Shown here in pieces: positions 16,117-24,350 of a stretch of 64,000 nt of DNA. The stretch lies in NCBI RefSeq assembly GCF_041080655.1, contig NZ_CP163525.1, positions 9,362,001-9,426,000 of the forward strand, in the 5' to 3' direction. The stretch is from Streptomyces sp. CG4. Its GTDB lineage: Bacteria > Actinomycetota > Actinomycetes > Streptomycetales > Streptomycetaceae. A model generated the notes under the pieces. That model was not told where the DNA came from, did no database searches, and saw nothing but the letters and a program-made list of their open reading frames with translations. Position 1 is the first letter of the stretch. Each line of letters opens with the position of its first letter. The position numbers and the translations under genes are program-made.

Positions 16117-17565
16117 TCACGACTGGGCCTCGACCATCACGCCCGCGCGTTCGGCCGTGCGGCGTGCCCAAGGGGTGGAGCTGAGCGCGCCGAGGGTCAG
16201 GATGCCCGTGCCGAGGACGAGGATCATCCACCACACGCCACGCGTCGCGCTCGTGAACGCCGTTCCGCCCCTGGCGATCTCCGGGCCGACGACGGTCCCG
16301 GAGATCGCGACGCCCAGCGTCATGCCGGCCTGGCGGCCGGTGGAGGCCAGTGAGCCGGCCAGCCCGGCCATCGAGCGGGGCATCCCGGAGATCGCCGAGT
16401 TGGTGATCGGCGGGTTGATCGTGCCGAGGAAGACGCCGAACAGCAGGTAGATCGCCAGCGCGGCCGGCAGGGGAGTATCCGGCCTCAGCCATAGCGATGC
16501 GGCGCCGCCGAGGGCCAGGGCGGTCCCGGCCACCACGAGCGGCAGCAGAGGACCGCGCTCGCCGACCAGGCGCCCGGTGAGCGGTGATATCAGCAGGACC
16601 GGCAGCCCGACCGGGAGCAGGCACAGCCCCGCCGTCACCGGCGGCAGGCCACGCACGTCCTGCAGGTACTGGGTGGTCACGAACAGGAACGCGCCGAAGC
16701 CGCACATGGCGAACAGCGCCATCACGATCGCCGAACCGAACGGGACGCTGCGGAAGAGGCGCAGTTCCAGGAGCGGGTCGGGGCGCCGGGGTTCGTAGCC
16801 GAGGATGCCCGCCACGCCGAGCGCTGCGACGGCGAGCAGACCGACGATGACCGGCGAGGTCCAGCCGAGCGACCTGGACTCGATGATCGCGTACACGACA
16901 CTGCCCAGGACCAGGACCATCAGCGCCTGCCCGACCGGGTCGAACCGGCGTGCCCGGGCGGCGCGGGACTCGGGCACGAACAGCGCGGCGCACACGATCG
17001 CCACGGCCACGATGGGGACGTTGATCCAGAAGACCGACCGCCAGCCGAAGGCGTCGACCAAACCACCGCCGAGGATGGGGCCGAGCGCCAGCGCCAGCCC
17101 GGACATCGAGGCGAAGACGCCTATGGCCCGGGCCCGTTCGGCGGCATCTGTGAAGGTGTTCGCGACGATCGCCATGGCCACCGGGTTGAGCATGGTCCCG
17201 CCGACCGCCTGCAGCACACGCGCCGCGATCAGCCAGTCGATGCCCGGCGCCAGTCCGCACAGCAGCGACCCGAGGCCGAAGGCCGCGAGACCGGCCTGGA
17301 AGACGCGCCGTCGGCCGACCCGGTCGGCGGTCGAGCCGGCCAGCACGAGGAACCCGGCCAGCACCAGAGTGTAGGCGTCGACCGTCCACTGCAGGCCGGA
17401 CTCCGAGGCGCGCAGGTCGCGGCCCATGGTGGGAAGCGCGACGTTGACGATGGAAATGTCCATCACGACCACGACGATGCTGATGCAGCAGATCGCCAGC
17501 ACCAGGGACTTGTGGCGCGGGCTCAGTTGGGGAGCAGCTGCGGGAGAGAGCACTGATGAACTCAT
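16117..17565 (-). CDS. DHA2-type MFS drug exporter
   Basis: The 482-residue protein has about 14 predicted membrane segments and the EmrB/QacA (DHA2) signatures. These are M-D-I-S-I-V-N-V-A-L-P in helix 1, W-T-V-D-A-Y-T-L in helix 2, G-S-T-A-D-R-V-G-R-R-R in the 2-3 loop and motif C, G-P-I-L-G-G. ATG 17565 is the start; the frame runs open far upstream but that sequence belongs to the opposite-strand MerR gene. It is divergent from the MerR regulator with only 24 nt between starts and a MerR-type palindrome, which points to inducible drug export. Confidence 0.9.
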   Translation of the reverse strand: MSSSVLSPAAAPQLSPRHKSLVLAICCISIVVVVMDISIVNVALPTMGRDLRASESGLQWTVDAYTLVLAGFLVLAGSTADRVGRRRVFQAGLAAFGLGSLLCGLAPGIDWLIAARVLQAVGGTMLNPVAMAIVANTFTDAAERARAIGVFASMSGLALALGPILGGGLVDAFGWRSVFWINVPIVAVAIVCAALFVPESRAARARRFDPVGQALMVLVLGSVVYAIIESRSLGWTSPVIVGLLAVAALGVAGILGYEPRRPDPLLELRLFRSVPFGSAIVMALFAMCGFGAFLFVTTQYLQDVRGLPPVTAGLCLLPVGLPVLLISPLTGRLVGERGPLLPLVVAGTALALGGAASLWLRPDTPLPAALAIYLLFGVFLGTINPPITNSAISGMPRSMAGLAGSLASTGRQAGMTLGVAISGTVVGPEIARGGTAFTSATRGVWWMILVLGTGILTLGALSSTPWARRTAERAGVMVEAQS

Positions 17566-17580
17566 GGCCACGACGCTAGA

Positions 17581-17600
17581 ATTTAGAGCGTGCTCGAAAT
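17581..17600. promoter_or_regulatory. MerR-type operator between exporter and regulator
   Basis: ATTTAGAGCGTGCTCGAAAT is a 9-2-9 inverted repeat with one mismatch. The GAGC-GT-GCTC core is common at MerR-family promoters. It overlaps the GTG proposed as the MerR start and lies 16 nt from the exporter start. Confidence 0.6.
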
Positions 17601-18066
17601 CAAATCGCAGCCAGTATCCGGCGCCGTTAAGTCGAAGACGGACTTCGGCGCCGTGCCCGCGGAGGGCGTGCCCATCGCCGAGGCGGCCCGTCGTACCGGG
17701 GTGAGCGTGCACACGCTTCGGTACTACGAGCGCGCGGGCCTGGTCATCAGTCCTGTCGACCGTACGAGCGGAGGTCGCCGCCGGTACCGTGAACTCGACC
17801 TGAAGTGGATCGTCATCTGCACCAAACTGCGCGCCACCGGCATGCCTATCAGGGGCATCCGTGAGTACGCCGAACTGGTCGCCGCGGGGTCCGGCAACGA
17901 GGCGGAACGGCTCGCTCTCCTGGAAGCCCACCGCGCGGACATCCTGGCCAGGCTCGCGGAGATCACAGAGAACCTGAAGATGATCGACCGCAAGATCGAG
18001 GTCTACCGTGGAAGCATGGCCGCAGGCGAGGCCGACCAACTCTGGGCACCCGTCAGTTCGCCTTGA
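17590..18066 (+). CDS. MerR-family transcriptional regulator
   Basis: The protein has a winged HTH of the MerR family (I-A-E-A-A-R-R-T-G-V-S-V-H-T-L-R-Y-Y-E-R-A-G-L, then G-R-R-R-Y), followed by a long dimerisation helix and a C-terminal region, 158 residues in all from GTG 17590. That GTG sits inside the operator with no ribosome site, so the gene is either leaderless or starts later; GTG 17668 just after GGAGG is an alternative and would still keep the whole HTH. No cysteine metal-binding motif is seen, so a drug-sensing type is more likely than a metal sensor. Confidence 0.8.
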   Translation: MLEIKSQPVSGAVKSKTDFGAVPAEGVPIAEAARRTGVSVHTLRYYERAGLVISPVDRTSGGRRRYRELDLKWIVICTKLRATGMPIRGIREYAELVAAGSGNEAERLALLEAHRADILARLAEITENLKMIDRKIEVYRGSMAAGEADQLWAPVSSP

Positions 18067-18212
18067 GAACCGCTCTTCCGCTGGGGCCACGACACCAGCC
18101 TCACGCGGCGGGCTGCCTGGCCCGCAACGCTGCGACGAGGTCATCACCCCGGACAGCAGCGTGCTCCTGCAAGCGGGAACGGCGATTGCCGTGGTGTGCT
18201 CAAGGACATCGA

Positions 18213-18245
18213 CGCCGGCGCGGCCTGGCCCAGGCCGCGCCGGCG
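18213..18245 (-). terminator. Terminator of the luxC/luxE-like operon
   Basis: A perfect 15-bp stem (18213-18227 with 18231-18245) encloses a 3-nt loop, GCC. It starts about 19 nt after the stop of the last operon gene. Apart from the hairpin, 18067-18263 shows nothing recognisable. Confidence 0.8.
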
Positions 18246-18263
18246 GCCAGGTGGTTCGCCGTC

Positions 18264-20789
18264 TCAGCGCAGGTCGACGACGGTGCGAAGCTTGCCGCTG
18301 ACAGGTGTGCGCTCGAAGGTCTCCCTCCGTACGCTCTCCACGGCAAGGGACAGCAGGCCCTCCGCCACCGCTGAGGCCACCTCCGGAACCTCGGTGGTGA
18401 TCGCGGCACGGGTGAGGTCGGGGTCGGGGGCGTACTGCTCGTCGAGCCGGACCGTCAGCTGCTCCCGGTCGGTGCCGGGTGCCACCGACAGCTGCACCTC
18501 GCCGTGGTACGCGAGCCGCTCCTCCAACACCCGTACGATCCGACGGTAGTTGACGAAGTACGTGCCCACGCGCACCACATCGCCGTAGCGCCCGAGAAGC
18601 TCCAGACGCGGCACGGTGCTGCCGCACGCACACATGCCCTCCACCGCACGGCCCAGATCACCGATCTCGTAGCGCTCCAGGCGCTGACCGGCGCGGGCCC
18701 GGGAGGTGAACACCAGCCGGCCCGGTTCACCGGGAGCCACCGGCCGGTCCTCCCGCGGGTCCAGGATCTCCAGCGTGTGCAGGTCGGTGAGCACATGGTG
18801 GACCGAACCGGCGGAGGACGCGCACTGGTAGCCGAGAGGGCCGAGGTCGGTGCTGCCGTAGGCCGCGGAACGGATCACCTCCACCCCGAAGTCCTCGGTG
18901 AGCACCCTGCGTTGTTCGGTGGTGAAGTGCTCGCCGCCGTAGAACACCTTGCGGATGCCGCCGTAGGCGCGCAGCCGGTCGGACTCGGCGTGCAGCAGCT
19001 GCCACAGATAGGACGGCATGCCGAAGAGGGTGTCGGCCCGGTGGGCGACCAGTGCCTCCGCGACCATGGCGTGGTCGGGGCCTGCGGCGATCGGGAACTG
19101 GGTGGCGTTCAGCCGTTCCAGGATGGAGAAGAAGCTGATGAAGCTTCCGTACATGCCGCCGCTGTAGAAGAGGTTGGCCGCACGGTCCCGTGCCGGGTCG
19201 AAGCCGGCCGCGAGCAGGCCGTCCGCCGCGGCGCGCATCTGGTTGTCGTAGTCGTCGCAGGTGAACACCGACAGCGCGGGTGCGCCCGTGGAGCCTCCGC
19301 TGCGGAAGTACAGGTGTGCGTGGCGCGGGTCCAGGGTGGTGAGCGCGCGCTGCACGCCCTCCTTGCCGAGGAGCGGCGCGTCCGGCGCGGGGGGCAGCAC
19401 CGGCGGCGCCACCAGGTCGTCCAGACAGGGCACCGTACGGAAGTCCGGGTCCGCGGCGCGCACGCTCACCCTGCGGCTGTAGCGCTGCAACGCGTAGACG
19501 CCGTCGTGCGGTTCGCCCTCGTAGCTGTCCAGCATGGAGCCGACCGGAGTGACGCGGGTGACGCCCGCGGCGAACATCGCGCGGGAGAGCTCGGCCACCT
19601 CCGCACGGTCGCCGCCGATCGCCGCGGTCTGCAGGTAGCGGCGCATGGGCCGCAGCGTCGCGGTGATCGCGTGCCGGGGGAGTGGCTTGACCCAGACGCT
19701 GCGGTGCAGCGGGGAGGCGTCCAGTGCGGGCCGCGTGTCGGCGAGGACCCGCCAGGAGCCGTCCTCGGCGGCGAACACACGGGTGAGGCCCAGGTGTTGT
19801 TCGAGCCGGGCGAGCTGCTGCACCGTGGTGATCTCCGCCTGCTCGGCGGGACCCGGCGAAGGCGCCTGGTGTCCGTCGGACACCTTCGCCAGCCGTTCGG
19901 CGAACCGCCCGGCGAGCGCGAAGAGTTCCTCGGTGGCGTCGGCATCCTCGGTGTCGAGATACACCACCTGCGGGCTGGAGCACGCCTGCTGTTCGTACCG
20001 GCAGACGTCCTCGGCGAGCGCGTCGAGCACGCCGTCCTCGGACGCGGCCTGCCGGGTCAGGTAGGCGAAGGAGATCCGGTGGCCCCATTCGACCACCCGG
20101 CAACCGGGCTGGGCCAGTTCGCCCGCCGCACGCACCGCGTCCTCGCCGCCCCACACCGCGATCGCGTCGGCCGGACCGCAGAGCGCCCGCAGCCACTCGC
20201 GGCGCGTGGAGGAGAAGCGCAGGGCGATGACACGCTCGGCGATCAGCCCGGAGGGGTCGGCCGCACCGAGCGCGGCGAGCACGTCGAGGGCGAGGGACGA
20301 GTCGGAGCTGCTGGACTTCAGCACGTTCAGGTTGCCGGCCAGCAGTCCCTCCACGACACTCAGCGGTGCCACGGCCGCGGCGTTGCCCGGCGCGATGTGG
20401 ACCAGCAGGCCGACGGGCGCCCAGGCCTCGTACACCGTCTCGCGCGCGTCCGGCCGGGTCAGCCGTTCCGGGCGCAGGCCGCCCAGCTCCCGCCGCAGCT
20501 TGCGCTCCAGTGCCTCCCGGGTGAGTACGGTCGCCAGCTCGGCCAGCACGGCCGGGGCCTCGTCCGCGGGCAGCTGCCCGGCCAGCCGGGTGTACAGGGC
20601 GGAGGCGGGATCGGCCAGGTCACGGCTGACCGCGGCACACGCGCCGAGCACCACGTCGGTGGGCAGGGGACGGGTCAGGACCTGCCCCGCCAGCTCGGGC
20701 AGAGCGGCGAGCCGCCGGCCGGCCTCTGTGTCGTCGACGAACTCGCCCTGCCAGAGGTGGAGTACGGGGTGGTCTACGGAGGTGGTCAC
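18264..20789 (-). CDS. LuxC-type acyl reductase fused to a PaaK-like adenylating ligase
   Basis: The 841-residue protein has two enzyme halves. Residues 1 to about 430 resemble LuxC, the NADPH-dependent acyl-CoA/acyl-enzyme reductase of the aldehyde dehydrogenase fold: A-P-G-N-A-A-A-V-A-P-L, K-S-S-S-S-D-S-S-L-A, V-V-E-W-G-H-R-I-S, and the presumed acyl-accepting C270 in Y-E-Q-Q-A-C-S-S-P-Q. Residues about 470-841 resemble PaaK/coenzyme-F390-synthetase adenylating enzymes, with S-G-G-S-T-G-A-P near 496, Y-G-S-T-D-L-G near 645, Y-E-I-G-D-L-G-R, and the C-terminal lysine in S-G-K-L-R-T-V. A single chain could therefore activate an acid and reduce it to an aldehyde. The start overlaps the luxE-like stop by 4 nt. 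From memory, GriC/GriD of grixazone biosynthesis are similar parts on separate proteins. Confidence 0.85.
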   Translation of the reverse strand: MTTSVDHPVLHLWQGEFVDDTEAGRRLAALPELAGQVLTRPLPTDVVLGACAAVSRDLADPASALYTRLAGQLPADEAPAVLAELATVLTREALERKLRRELGGLRPERLTRPDARETVYEAWAPVGLLVHIAPGNAAAVAPLSVVEGLLAGNLNVLKSSSSDSSLALDVLAALGAADPSGLIAERVIALRFSSTRREWLRALCGPADAIAVWGGEDAVRAAGELAQPGCRVVEWGHRISFAYLTRQAASEDGVLDALAEDVCRYEQQACSSPQVVYLDTEDADATEELFALAGRFAERLAKVSDGHQAPSPGPAEQAEITTVQQLARLEQHLGLTRVFAAEDGSWRVLADTRPALDASPLHRSVWVKPLPRHAITATLRPMRRYLQTAAIGGDRAEVAELSRAMFAAGVTRVTPVGSMLDSYEGEPHDGVYALQRYSRRVSVRAADPDFRTVPCLDDLVAPPVLPPAPDAPLLGKEGVQRALTTLDPRHAHLYFRSGGSTGAPALSVFTCDDYDNQMRAAADGLLAAGFDPARDRAANLFYSGGMYGSFISFFSILERLNATQFPIAAGPDHAMVAEALVAHRADTLFGMPSYLWQLLHAESDRLRAYGGIRKVFYGGEHFTTEQRRVLTEDFGVEVIRSAAYGSTDLGPLGYQCASSAGSVHHVLTDLHTLEILDPREDRPVAPGEPGRLVFTSRARAGQRLERYEIGDLGRAVEGMCACGSTVPRLELLGRYGDVVRVGTYFVNYRRIVRVLEERLAYHGEVQLSVAPGTDREQLTVRLDEQYAPDPDLTRAAITTEVPEVASAVAEGLLSLAVESVRRETFERTPVSGKLRTVVDLR

Positions 20790-21952
20790 GACATTCCCTT
20801 CATCAGTTCGGCGGCGGCGACCGCGCAGCTGCGGTTACGGCTCACCCCGGCCCGGCCGTGCACGGTGAACCAGTCGGTGGACAGCGGGCAGGGACACTCC
20901 TCGCCGGGATGCAGCGACGCGAGGTCGCCCATCACCACGCTGTGCGCGGGAACCGAGGTGATGTAGGGGCTGACCAGGTGCAGGAAGCCACGGTCGCCGT
21001 ACGGCAGTGGACGCAGAGTCCCGGTGTCGCGGACGGCCGCTCGGGACCACACCGGCACATGCAGCCGGTGCTGGGAACACTCGATGTACGGCACGCAGTG
21101 CTCGACGGAGCCGAACGTGTCGCGGACCCGCTCCGCGGGAATCCCGAGGCGGTCGGTGACCTCGGCGTAGAAGACGTCCTTGCCGATCTGCCGGTCGGCG
21201 TGCCCCTTCCAGCCGCCGCCGAGCACCACCAGCGATCCCTCGGGCAGCCGCAGCGGCGGCAGCCCCATCGCCCGCATCCGTTCCAGGGTGAAGTACAAGA
21301 ACGCGGGGAAGCCCAGGATGCGGACCGGCACATCCTCCTCGGCGTAGCGCTGGAGCGCCGCGATGCAGCCGTGCACGTCGAACTCGTGGCCGGAGCCGGT
21401 GTGCCGCAGGGCGTGCGTGGTGTGCCGGGCCGGGGCGAAGTCGCACAGATAGTTGTCGGTGAACGACGTGCCCAGTTTCAGCGCCGGAGCCGGCTCGTAG
21501 CTGTAGAGCAGGTAGTTGACCGGCTGCTCGGGAGTGATCCAGCCGTAGTGGTCGAAGATCCGGGCCACCATGCGCTGGGCCGAGCGGATCGTCCACTCGT
21601 CGAAGAACATCTGTGACTTCTGGCCCGTGGTGCCCGAGGAGGTCAGATGCAGGAACACCTCGTCGCGCGGGATCGAGAGCACCTCATGGCGCTTGAAGAA
21701 GGCCGCGGGCACCAGCGGGGTGCGCACGCCCTCGCCGACTGTGGGAGCGGGCGCTTCGGCCGGGTCCTCGAACAGGGCGGCGAAGAAGGAGGAGCGGCCG
21801 GCGTGCCAGGCGTTGGCCTCCGCCATCGCGGCGGCGAACAGCGCGTCGGCGTCGGGGCCGTCGGCGTACGGCTCCGCCAGGTCGCACAGGCGCTGCACCT
21901 GGCCGAGGGCCGCCGGGTCGGGTACCGCGACGGGAGCGAGATGGGGTTTCAT
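20786..21952 (-). CDS. LuxE-like acyl-protein synthetase
   Basis: The 388-residue protein matches the LuxE acyl-protein synthetase family, which adenylates a fatty acid, holds it as a thioester and passes it to LuxC. Visible features are the ATP-loop S-S-G-T-T-G-Q-K-S at 105-110, the family-typical L-T-S-S-G-T-T-G entry, I-L-G-F-P-A-F-L-Y-F, and G-G-G-W-K-G-H before F-Y-A-E-V. A cysteine-rich C-terminal stretch (G-E-E-C-P-C-P-L) may include the acyl-carrying cysteine known in LuxE. It overlaps both neighbours by 4 nt. No luxAB (luciferase) or luxD is present, so light emission is not implied. Confidence 0.8.
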   Translation of the reverse strand: MKPHLAPVAVPDPAALGQVQRLCDLAEPYADGPDADALFAAAMAEANAWHAGRSSFFAALFEDPAEAPAPTVGEGVRTPLVPAAFFKRHEVLSIPRDEVFLHLTSSGTTGQKSQMFFDEWTIRSAQRMVARIFDHYGWITPEQPVNYLLYSYEPAPALKLGTSFTDNYLCDFAPARHTTHALRHTGSGHEFDVHGCIAALQRYAEEDVPVRILGFPAFLYFTLERMRAMGLPPLRLPEGSLVVLGGGWKGHADRQIGKDVFYAEVTDRLGIPAERVRDTFGSVEHCVPYIECSQHRLHVPVWSRAAVRDTGTLRPLPYGDRGFLHLVSPYITSVPAHSVVMGDLASLHPGEECPCPLSTDWFTVHGRAGVSRNRSCAVAAAELMKGMS

Positions 21953-23082
21953 CGGGACACCTCATGAAGGGGCAGGTAGGTGGTGGTCCAGGCACTCAGG
22001 TAGGCACCGAGGTACGGCTGGAGCAGCGGGCTGACCGTGGTCGCGCGAAAGTCGATCTGGCGGCTGGTGCGCGAGAGCACCACGTAGTCGTGGAGCCGGT
22101 CGCCGATGCGGCGCATTGCGGGGTAGACCGCGCTCGGTACGAATCCCGAGGCGAGGAACACCTCCAGCGCCTCGGTGTCGGCCAGCGGCAGCAGCGCCTC
22201 GACATAGTCGGCGCCGGCCCGCGTGACCGACCCGATCATCGCCTCCAGGCTTCCCGCCACCGCGGCCGGACGCGGATGGACCGCGACCAGCGCGCAACTG
22301 CCCGCTACGACATCGAGGTCGGCATACGCCTCGAAGCGGCCGTCGGCAGCCACCAGGACCGCGTTGGGCGTGTGCAGCGGGAAGAAGCGGTCGTCGGCCG
22401 CGGGGAACAGCTCCAGGAAGCGACGCCGTACGAAGGCCGGGGCCGTGATCAGCTCGATGGGCTCGGTGCCGGCGGCGGCCGCCGCACCGCGGCAGGGGAC
22501 GGGCCGGGTGCGGGTGTAGTCGATGCCGACGCCGTGGGAAGCGGCGGTCAGCAGCGCCGACAGCCGCTCGGGCACGCTCACCACGGGTTCGCGGCGCTCC
22601 AGCACGCCGTCGGCATAACGGGCGAACAGCGCGAGCGTCTCGCAGCCCTCGACCTCGACGGCGTTCGGCAGCAGACCGAGTGGCCGGAATCCATTGCGTA
22701 GGACGACCTGCTGCGGACCTTCGGTGACCAGACGGACGGTGGCGTACACCGAGTCCAGCAGGCCCGTGGCAAAGGCTTCGTCGCAGACCGCCCCGGTCAG
22801 CCGGGAGGCCAGACCGCCGCCGCGATGGGCGGGGTGCACCGCGAGGCCGACCAGTTTGCCGATGCGGCTGCCCGGTTCGGTCAGGACGACCGCGGAACCG
22901 ACCGGTTCGCCCGTGTGGGCGCGAGCGGTGAGCCAGTGCGCGGTGCCATCGGTGATCAGCCGGCGCATGACCACCGGGTCGCTGCCGAGCGGCACCGGGT
23001 AGCCGTGCCCGTACACCTCGAAGTACAACTGCCGCAGCGCGGCGATGTCTTCGACGGACGCGGGGGAGAGGACCGCGTTCAC
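21949..23082 (-). CDS. GNAT-family acyltransferase with a second, degenerate domain
   Basis: The 377-residue protein starts at GTG 23082, overlapping the exporter stop (GTGA) with GGAGAGG upstream. Residues 1-150 form a GNAT domain with V-G-L-A-V-H-P-A-H-R-G-G-G-L-A-S-R-L, the acyl-CoA pyrophosphate loop, and V-L-R-N-G-F-R-P-L-G. The second half (about 190-377) again has GNAT-like strand order and F-L-A-S-G-F-V-P-S-A but no clear CoA loop. It is about twice the usual GNAT length. In this operon it probably transfers an acyl group to an amine produced from, or joined to, the aldehyde product. Confidence 0.8.
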   Translation of the reverse strand: MNAVLSPASVEDIAALRQLYFEVYGHGYPVPLGSDPVVMRRLITDGTAHWLTARAHTGEPVGSAVVLTEPGSRIGKLVGLAVHPAHRGGGLASRLTGAVCDEAFATGLLDSVYATVRLVTEGPQQVVLRNGFRPLGLLPNAVEVEGCETLALFARYADGVLERREPVVSVPERLSALLTAASHGVGIDYTRTRPVPCRGAAAAAGTEPIELITAPAFVRRRFLELFPAADDRFFPLHTPNAVLVAADGRFEAYADLDVVAGSCALVAVHPRPAAVAGSLEAMIGSVTRAGADYVEALLPLADTEALEVFLASGFVPSAVYPAMRRIGDRLHDYVVLSRTSRQIDFRATTVSPLLQPYLGAYLSAWTTTYLPLHEVSR

Positions 23083-24350
23083 GAGGCCTCTCCCGCGGGT
23101 ACCGGCGCCGGTGCGTCCGTCGTGTGCTGCTCGGCGGCGTCGGCGCGGCTGCCGAGCCACCACAGCGCCAGCGCGACCGGCACGAGCCCCGCGCCCTGCG
23201 CCAGGCACAGCGTTGTGGCCGTCAGACGGTCGCCCAGTGCGCCGAACACCAGCGAGGCCACGGGGAACGTGGCGCCGAGCACTCCCTGCATGACGGCGAA
23301 GAAGGCCGGTTTGTCGTCAGCGGGCACCAGTCGCTGGAACAGCGCGACGAACCGTACGCCGATCACGCCGACGCACCAGCCGGCCACGGCCATCGATGCG
23401 AGGGCCGCCGCATGCCCGGCGAACATGCCCGGCAGACCGAGGGCCACGGCCATCAGGGTCAGGCACAGGCTGCCGACCGTGATGGGACGGCCGGGCAGGC
23501 GTCCGCCTGTGAACGAACCCAGCAGGGTGCCCGCACCGAGGGCCGTCTCCAGCGAGGCGACGGTCGAGCCGGTCGCGTGCAGCACCTGTTGGGTGTACAG
23601 CGGCATCACGACATAGACGGCGGTGGTGAAGACGTTGGCGGCGGCGAAGCAGACCAGCACACGACGGATGAACGGCAGCCCGGCGAGCACCCGGCGCAGC
23701 GTGCGCCGCTCGGGGGCCGGGCCGTCCGCGGACCCACGGTGCGGAAAGCGCGTGGAGCCGATCAGCAGGGCGGCGAGCAGGTACGCGGCGCCGCAGACGG
23801 CTGTGACACCGGCCAGCGCGCCCGCGTCGACCACGAGGGGGCCGAGCAGTCCGCCGCACAGTCCGGCGACGGACTGCGTGGACAGTTCGAAGCCGGTGGC
23901 GGACTCGATGTCGGCGTCCTCGACGAGTTCCGGGACCGAAGTGGTCAGACAGGGATCGAAGACCGCCTGGCAGCCGGCCAGCACCAGCCCCACCGCGTAG
24001 GCGGCGGCCATGGGCAGGGCGCCGGCGTAGGCCAGGACGGCAGCCGTCAGGGCCACCGCACCCGCCACGGTCGCCGCGCTCGTCAGCACCGTGCGGTGGG
24101 CGTGCCGTGCGACGATGCGGGCGATCACCGGGGCCAGCGCCACCGCGGGCAGGGTGCTCACCATGAGGAACAGGCCCGAGTCGAGCCCGCGGTGCTCGCC
24201 GCCCGCGAACCCGACGAGCCACCAGACCGCGCCGACCTGGAACATGCGGCTTGCCGCCTGGGTGAGGAGCTGACCGGCCCAGACCCTGCCGAAGGACGGA
24301 TTGCGCAGGACGAGCGGCAGACGCCGTTCGTGCGCAGGCGCCGCGCTCAC
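23079..24350 (-). CDS. MFS exporter of the luxC/luxE-like operon
   Basis: The 423-residue protein has about 12 membrane segments with an MFS pattern: F-G-R-V-W-A-G-Q-L-L-T-Q in helix 1, A-P-V-I-A-R-I-V-A-R-H-A-H-R in the 2-3 loop, and a long central loop near residue 200. It resembles the enterobactin-exporter-like (DHA3) branch. It starts at GTG 24350, overlapping the previous stop, and its stop overlaps the GNAT start. The arrangement suggests export of the operon's product or self-protection. Confidence 0.85.
   Translation of the reverse strand: MSAAPAHERRLPLVLRNPSFGRVWAGQLLTQAASRMFQVGAVWWLVGFAGGEHRGLDSGLFLMVSTLPAVALAPVIARIVARHAHRTVLTSAATVAGAVALTAAVLAYAGALPMAAAYAVGLVLAGCQAVFDPCLTTSVPELVEDADIESATGFELSTQSVAGLCGGLLGPLVVDAGALAGVTAVCGAAYLLAALLIGSTRFPHRGSADGPAPERRTLRRVLAGLPFIRRVLVCFAAANVFTTAVYVVMPLYTQQVLHATGSTVASLETALGAGTLLGSFTGGRLPGRPITVGSLCLTLMAVALGLPGMFAGHAAALASMAVAGWCVGVIGVRFVALFQRLVPADDKPAFFAVMQGVLGATFPVASLVFGALGDRLTATTLCLAQGAGLVPVALALWWLGSRADAAEQHTTDAPAPVPAGEAS

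Noticed and set aside
17566..18633. Upstream extension of the MFS exporter to a 838-codon frame
   Set aside because: The extension runs antisense through the MerR gene and has no transporter sequence; the exporter starts at 17565.
18504..20966. 820-codon plus-strand open frame opposite the luxC-paaK gene
   Set aside because: It is the antisense shadow of a GC-rich gene; the translation is Arg/Gly/His-rich, has no domain and no ribosome site.
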